A stretch of DNA of 64,000 nt from Erwinia aphidicola. Lineage in GTDB: Bacteria; Pseudomonadota; Gammaproteobacteria; Enterobacterales; Enterobacteriaceae. The notes beneath the pieces were generated by a model that was given only the letters and a program-made list of their open reading frames with translations, searched no databases and was not told where the DNA came from. The stretch spans positions 361,004 to 425,003 of the forward strand of contig NZ_JACXBP010000005.1 of NCBI RefSeq assembly GCF_014773485.1. The letters run 5' to 3'. Shown here piece by piece: positions 59,840 through 64,000 of the stretch; within the stretch, counting starts at the first letter, position 1; the number at the start of each line of letters is the position of its first letter. The position numbers and the translations under genes were made by a program.

Positions 59840-60089
59840 ATAGGATCTATTTTTTATTTAATATCTCATTGGTGCGTTAAGGCACTATCAAGTGCCTATA
59901 ATTTAAAAACCTATCCACCTCGAACTGAAAAGTTATTTATTAGTAACGCTTTTGATCTAAAAACCATTATCCTGTATTACTTAGAATAGATGGAGCATCT
60001 AATACGCCCTGTTTTTCTTTATATAACGAGTAGGTATTTCTCCCTTAGTTAGTTGAAGGTAAAAAAACGGGCAGGAAAGACATCGCGTC
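59840..60089. other. Non-coding stretch before the transposase remnant
   Basis: About 250 AT-rich bases; no gene or clear signal seen. Confidence 0.4.
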
Positions 60090-60299
60090 TTAGGTAAACT
60101 AGATCTGGCATTGGCCGCTGATACGCATAAGGTTATTTGTAATGGCCTTTACTTAAATAATGTGATTGATGCAGAGGCCTTCACGGGGTTTTTGGTCAGA
60201 CGTACAGGAAATCAAATCCGCCATTGCCGACGTGGCTTACGACATAAATGGTGCCACGATGAGTTGTGGCTTAAGAAAATTAGGGCACTATTTCCCTAA
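60090..60299 (+). pseudogene. IS5-family transposase remnant, frameshifted
   Basis: The translation LGKLDLALAADTHKVICNGL, LNNVIDAEAFTGFLVRRTGN resembles the central part of IS5-family transposases (KLHLAVDANTHEVI, LNNVTDSEAFPGL). After Gln-Ile the matching continuation, IADVAYD, is in another frame, and CHDELWLKKIRALFP returns to the first, so there are at least two indels. No inverted repeats or flanking duplications were found; the element is decayed. Confidence 0.7.
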
Positions 60300-60324
60300 A
60301 CCTTAAGTAGCTTGTTGCCGATAG
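60297..60324 (+). promoter_or_regulatory. Sigma-28 (FliA)-like promoter of the chemoreceptor gene
   Basis: TAAA at 60297-60300 and GCCGATAG at 60317-60324 match the flagellar consensus TAAA N15 GCCGATAA with one extra spacer base and one -10 mismatch. It lies 108 bases before the chemoreceptor ATG. Confidence 0.55.
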
Positions 60325-60432
60325 TGACAGTAACGTGATGCTTTCTACAAGCTTGGCACACTATAAAAAACGTAACGAGAAGCACATCACAGGATGTGGA
60401 TTTTACATAAATATTCATTCTACAGGATTTAC

Positions 60433-61986
60433 ATGAACAACATCAGAATCGGCATACGCCTCGGCACTGCGTTTGGCTTCATCCTTCTTCTTTTAATTAT
60501 TACCGCGTTGACCGGATTTAACCGTATCCATTCGCTGGGTGACACCGCCCAAGAACTGGCGGGCAGCCGATATCAGAAAGCCTCAGCTGCCACCAACCTC
60601 CGTTACTATTCAACTGACATGAGTCGGCTGGTACGCAACGTTATCCTGGCGGATACTCAGGACCGACAGGCCGGTTTCAAGAAGGACTATGATAGGGTTC
60701 GTGTCAAAATCACCTCATCGGTTGACCGAGTCGACGGGCTGCTCAAGGTTCCCAAAAGCAGGGAACTGATTGAGGTAATCAGAAATGTCGGGAGTCAGTA
60801 TCTGGCTTTCTCGGATGACGTCGTGGCGCTCGCGATGGCTGGTAAGCGTGAAGAGGCCACGCAGATGTTACTGGGCCCACGCTATCAGACTCAAGTCAGT
60901 TACATGAAAGCTCTTGCAGAACTGGAGGCATTTCAGGAATTACAGATGCAGAAGGCCGGCAATGCAGCAAAGGCCGAACGTGGCAGCGCAATGGTTTTAC
61001 TGGCCTCGCTAAGCGTAGTCGCCGTGCTGCTGGGCGCGTTAGCAGCCTGGCTTATCACGCGCAGCATTACTCGACCTCTCAACGTCGCTTTGGAGGCGGC
61101 ACAGCTCATCGCCAGCGGTGACCTTAGTCAGACTGTAGCGGTCAGCGGTCGGGACGAAACTGGCAAGCTGCTCGAGGCAGTTGCTGAAATGCAGTATTCG
61201 CTGGCACAGACCGTGAGCACGGTACGCAGCAATGCAGAGAGTGTAGCGGCGGCCAGCCTGCAGATTATGCAGGGAAACGCTGACCTGTCACAACGAACTG
61301 GAGAACAGGCGAGCGGGCTGGAAGAGACCGCTGCCACAATGAGCGAACTCAGCATAACGGTGCGTAATAATGCCGATAACGCCCGTCAGGCAGCTCAGCT
61401 TGCAGTAAATGTTAGGGAAGTCGCTAGTCAAGGCAATGACGTCACAAATAACATCACAGGAACAATGAAATTCATCGGCGAAAGCTCAGCTCGTATTGCA
61501 GATATCACGTCAGTAATTGATCGTATTGCCTTCCAGACGAACATTCTCGCCCTCAATGCAGCCGTGGAGGCTGCGCGGGCGGGAGAACAGGGTCGGGGGT
61601 TTGCAGTAGTAGCTGGAGAAGTACGTACGCTGGCCCAGCGCAGCGCCACGGCAGCCCGTGAAATTCGCCACCTAATTGAAACAAACTCGGCCAGCGTTAA
61701 CGCGGGCAATGCGCTAGTTGATCAATCGGTGGTTACTATGGCGGACATCGTGTCATCGGTAGGTCAACTTACAGATACAGTGGAAGAGATAACCGCTGCC
61801 AGCGCAGAACAAGCGCGGGGCATTGAGCAGGTGGGTATTGCTGTGACAGAGATGGATGGAATGACTCAGCAAAATGCCTCGCTGGTTGATGAATCGAGCC
61901 TGGCCTCGCAGAGACTTCGTGAGCAAGCGAGCCTGCTGCTGCGGTCAGTGTCTGCGTTTACACTTGCCGAAGACACTCGTCGTTGA
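60433..61986 (+). CDS. Methyl-accepting chemotaxis protein
   Basis: 517 residues from ATG 60433 (AGGA upstream; the frame extends further). First helix about 9-31, a four-helix-bundle ligand domain to about 180, second helix about 189-212, HAMP to about 265, then the MCP signalling hairpin with the tip IDRIAFQTNILALNAAVEA and GFAVVAGEVRTLAQRSA. There is no C-terminal NWETF-like pentapeptide, so adaptation depends on other receptors. The ligand is unknown. A sigma-28-like promoter upstream fits the flagellar regulon. Confidence 0.95.
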   Translation: MNNIRIGIRLGTAFGFILLLLIITALTGFNRIHSLGDTAQELAGSRYQKASAATNLRYYSTDMSRLVRNVILADTQDRQAGFKKDYDRVRVKITSSVDRVDGLLKVPKSRELIEVIRNVGSQYLAFSDDVVALAMAGKREEATQMLLGPRYQTQVSYMKALAELEAFQELQMQKAGNAAKAERGSAMVLLASLSVVAVLLGALAAWLITRSITRPLNVALEAAQLIASGDLSQTVAVSGRDETGKLLEAVAEMQYSLAQTVSTVRSNAESVAAASLQIMQGNADLSQRTGEQASGLEETAATMSELSITVRNNADNARQAAQLAVNVREVASQGNDVTNNITGTMKFIGESSARIADITSVIDRIAFQTNILALNAAVEAARAGEQGRGFAVVAGEVRTLAQRSATAAREIRHLIETNSASVNAGNALVDQSVVTMADIVSSVGQLTDTVEEITAASAEQARGIEQVGIAVTEMDGMTQQNASLVDESSLASQRLREQASLLLRSVSAFTLAEDTRR

Positions 61987-62279
61987 TATTACGCTACCCG
62001 CATACTCTCTTTACCTACCATGAGGTCACTTGCTGTTAAATTCAGTGAGCTAGCGGTCAGTGATACCCAAAGAATTATTGAATGTTCTGAACAGATAAAA
62101 GTCCTTAAAACAACCGTCGGTTTGCAAAGCTACCCCATCACGATTTTGACGCACATCGCCCGCTGGAGAATGGCGAAAACCGGCGGGCAACATTTACCTG
62201 GCGTGAATAGCGTAGGGTCTCAAAAAAAGTGACTTTATAGTATGAAAAATAAAGCTTTATCTGCTTGAGGATAATGAAA
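61987..62279. other. Unassigned region after the chemoreceptor gene
   Basis: About 290 bases. Short frames exist on both strands, but none resembles a known protein. Confidence 0.4.
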
Positions 62280-62411
62280 AAAATCATCATTTTCGGGGGA
62301 AATACTTTGATGTCTGCCAGTATCCGGATAGCGCTGTCGAGATCCGGGTCAGCGGTACTTCCCTGCCCTTCATTACTTACGACCGCCTGGGAGAACTGAA
62401 CCATATTGATA
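62280..62411 (+). pseudogene. Transposase C-terminal fragment
   Basis: FRGKYFDVCQYPDSAVEIRV and SGTSLPFITYDRLGELNHID resemble the C-terminal tail of ISNCY-type transposases (YPDG.VEIR...LPY..YD). No upstream part is present. It abuts a recombinase fragment on the opposite strand at about 62405. Confidence 0.5.
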
Positions 62412-62595
62412 CAGCGTTTCACGACTGATACCAAACTTGCGAGCAAGCTGGGCTTTTGTCTCACCATTAATTTCTCGCCGTTGAACTTCAATTTGTTGTT
62501 CTGAGTACAGTAATTTTTCCGACCTCGGTTAGCCCACGTAGCTTGATTAAAGCGCTCCCTTCATGCTGACGTTCATGGATTAAAGAAACTTCGAA
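62405..62595 (-). pseudogene. Serine recombinase (resolvase/invertase) C-terminal fragment
   Basis: Minus-strand translation gives SLIHERQHEGSALIKLRG and then, after a one-base frameshift near 62515, EVQRREINGETKAQLARKFG and ISRETLYQY. These are the linker helix and the C-terminal HTH of Tn3-resolvase or invertase-type recombinases. The catalytic domain is missing, so it is a dead remnant. Confidence 0.7.
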
Positions 62596-62747
62596 AATGC
62601 CCGAATAAATCATACGATCCGAAGAGCATTTGGGCTTATAAGTCAATTTCCTCTTTTTGAACACAACTCTGATGGCTTAGCTTTTGAAATGATGCTCTGA
62701 TTAAGATCATAAAATGGCCTTATCGTACGTTTCCGTAGGTTTAGTCT

Positions 62748-62897
62748 ATGAATAACCAGAGCCATGGTCGCACCGGAAACCGCCTCCTGCAAGCATCACT
62801 GACTAAGTTGGCGCTGAGTATCATCTGGGAACACTACTCCGATTTTAGACCGGCGGAACGCCAAAAGGTGGTAGATGCCGCGCTTCAAAAAGTCTGA
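62748..62897 (+). CDS. Small hypothetical protein, 49 residues
   Basis: ATG 62748 to TGA 62895-62897. The product starts MNNQSHGRTGNRLLQASLTK and includes WEHYSDFRPAERQKVVDAAL; it is predicted helical. I do not recognise it, and the ribosome binding site is weak. It may be a fragment of a mobile element gene. Confidence 0.3.
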   Translation: MNNQSHGRTGNRLLQASLTKLALSIIWEHYSDFRPAERQKVVDAALQKV

Positions 62898-62982
62898 CAA
62901 CGCTGCAACGTAATGCGTTAACGGGTATAACGGCTGATCGCTGATTACGAGAAAAACGGTGGGTTACCGCCAAACACATCAT

Positions 62983-63020
62983 AAAACCAATACCGGAGGT
63001 TCTAATACGGTATTGGTTTT
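62983..63020. terminator. Bidirectional terminator next to the YetF-like gene
   Basis: AAAACCAATACCG at 62983-62995 pairs perfectly with CGGTATTGGTTTT at 63008-63020 across 12 bases. It lies 35 bases past the stop of the minus-strand gene. Confidence 0.75.
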
Positions 63021-63054
63021 AGTTAACTAAGTTAGTCGATAGCTTTAAAAAGTT

Positions 63055-63714
63055 CTATGAGCGCGATTTTAATACTTCCCCATCATTCAGGATAAACGTT
63101 AAACGTCCACTCCAAAACTCTGCGATAAAGATATCCTCATAATCAAGTGAGGCTTTTTTCATTTCAACTTCAAGCCACTGTACATTTTTTTCAATTTCAC
63201 TAAGTGCGTGATCACGGACTTTGCCATCTTTCATAATGATAACAGACGGCATCTCTGAACCCTCACAGACTGCCGTTATTTGCCCGTTGGGTTCAATCTG
63301 AGCGTAATAGATCTCCTGGAAGGAATGAATGCCCTTCGCATGAAGTTGAGATGACACGTTCAAGATATCAATCTTATTCTTGTTATCAGATATATTCTCG
63401 ACTAAAAACCTGCCTTTCTTAATAATAGGTATCGGTTGGCCTATGGCCATACTTCGAAAAAAATTTACATGCTTGCTTATTGCATTCAGTAATGAAATCA
63501 GAAACACCCCAATAAGAAGCACGACCAGATACTGATACAAAGGTATGGAGTCGCTGTAAATGACGCCTCCGATTATTCCACCCAGTACGAAGTTCCCGAT
63601 AAAATCTATCGGCGTCATCTGCGACAGTTGGGTTTTTCCTGAAAGGTTGAGGTGAGTAATGACGATCACAAACCCAATTATGAACTTGACCAACACAAAT
63701 CCGTAGTATTCCAT
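63055..63714 (-). CDS. YetF-family (DUF421) membrane protein
   Basis: 219 residues: three N-terminal membrane helices (about 5-22, 38-55, 60-78) and a C-terminal YetF/DUF421 domain with IGQPIPIIKKGRF, SQLHAKGIHSFQEIYYAQIE and PSVIIMKDGKV. E. coli YcaP and Bacillus YetF are relatives; Bacillus spore-germination YetF-like proteins pair with DUF3290 partners, absent here. Function is unknown. The gene is AT-rich compared with the core region. Confidence 0.85.
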   Translation of the reverse strand: MEYYGFVLVKFIIGFVIVITHLNLSGKTQLSQMTPIDFIGNFVLGGIIGGVIYSDSIPLYQYLVVLLIGVFLISLLNAISKHVNFFRSMAIGQPIPIIKKGRFLVENISDNKNKIDILNVSSQLHAKGIHSFQEIYYAQIEPNGQITAVCEGSEMPSVIIMKDGKVRDHALSEIEKNVQWLEVEMKKASLDYEDIFIAEFWSGRLTFILNDGEVLKSRS

Positions 63715-64000
63715 ATGACGCTACTCCCACACACGGTTTCTTGAAAACGAGGCACGGCATTGTAAGTTTATTGGTAACAATTTTACGATAGCAACTTCGG
63801 AAGTGCCAGAAAGAAGCAGTTATTACATATAATATTTTTCATAAAATTATCTGATTGATAATTCCCTTCAACTCTCTGAAAGATGTCGGAAAAGTAGTTT
63901 TCACTATTTCTCTTGATATTAAGAATATCAGATTCTGATAACTACTTAAGATTTAAGGTTATAGCTGGGAACCCACTTTCTTTTAATATAAGGATATTTT
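63715..64000. other. AT-rich right end of the window
   Basis: About 285 bases upstream of the YetF-like gene without a recognisable frame; the promoter of that gene must lie here but could not be fixed. Confidence 0.4.

Noticed and set aside
62020..62232. A 70-codon plus-strand frame after the chemoreceptor gene
   Set aside because: It has low-complexity composition, no recognisable similarity and no good start signal.
55900..64000. CRISPR array or tRNA genes in the AT-rich tail
   Set aside because: No regularly spaced repeats and no cloverleaf-like sequence with the TTCGA core were found on reading both strands.

Overview
The window is a chromosomal segment from a member of the Enterobacterales, most likely an Erwinia or a close relative in the Erwiniaceae. 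The first 40 kb is collinear with the E. coli ampG to sbcC neighbourhood, and almost every gene is recognisable at full length. Differences from E. coli that fit Erwinia and Pantoea relatives are a 2-Cys peroxiredoxin after acpH, a PhyK-like histidine acid phosphatase next to proY, a MetE-C-like gene next to brnQ, and a PstS-like gene behind phoBR. A sucrose isomerase close to that of Erwinia rhapontici also points this way. Species cannot be fixed from the sequence alone.

Core region, 1-40.7 kb: 3' end of ampG; the cyoABCDE cytochrome bo3 operon and yajR; yajQ; panE-yajL; thiI; xseB-ispA-dxs-yajO (DXP and isoprenoid precursors); pgpA-thiL-nusB-ribE-ribD-nrdR (lipid, thiamine and riboflavin genes plus transcription factors); yajI; yajC-secD-secF with tgt and queA upstream; acpH; an OxyR-site-linked peroxiredoxin; a phytase-like phosphatase; proY and brnQ; a MetJ-box-linked methionine-synthase-like gene; phoB-phoR-pstS-like behind a Pho box; sbcD-sbcC.

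Accessory region, 40.7-46.5 kb: small modules separated by copies of one short dispersed repeat. They are a PchB-like chorismate mutase, RidA plus TetR around a very strong operator, a LysE-type exporter, a metallo-beta-lactamase-fold lactonase-like enzyme, and a membrane-anchored DUF4041/GIY-YIG protein of the SNIPE anti-phage type carrying its own promoter and terminators. Then, at 46.6-53.7 kb, come an RND pump, its adaptor, a two-component system and a divergent MipA/OmpV protein.

Tail, 53.7-64 kb: an XRE-cupin regulator divergent from a GNAT acetyltransferase, a 5'-truncated YdcZ-type exporter, and an AT-rich island with a complete but solitary sucrose isomerase (palI). The island also holds a DUF5680-like protein and decayed transposase and serine-recombinase fragments. 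After it come a chemoreceptor behind a sigma-28-like promoter and a YetF-type membrane protein. No rRNA, tRNA, CRISPR array or complete insertion sequence was found.
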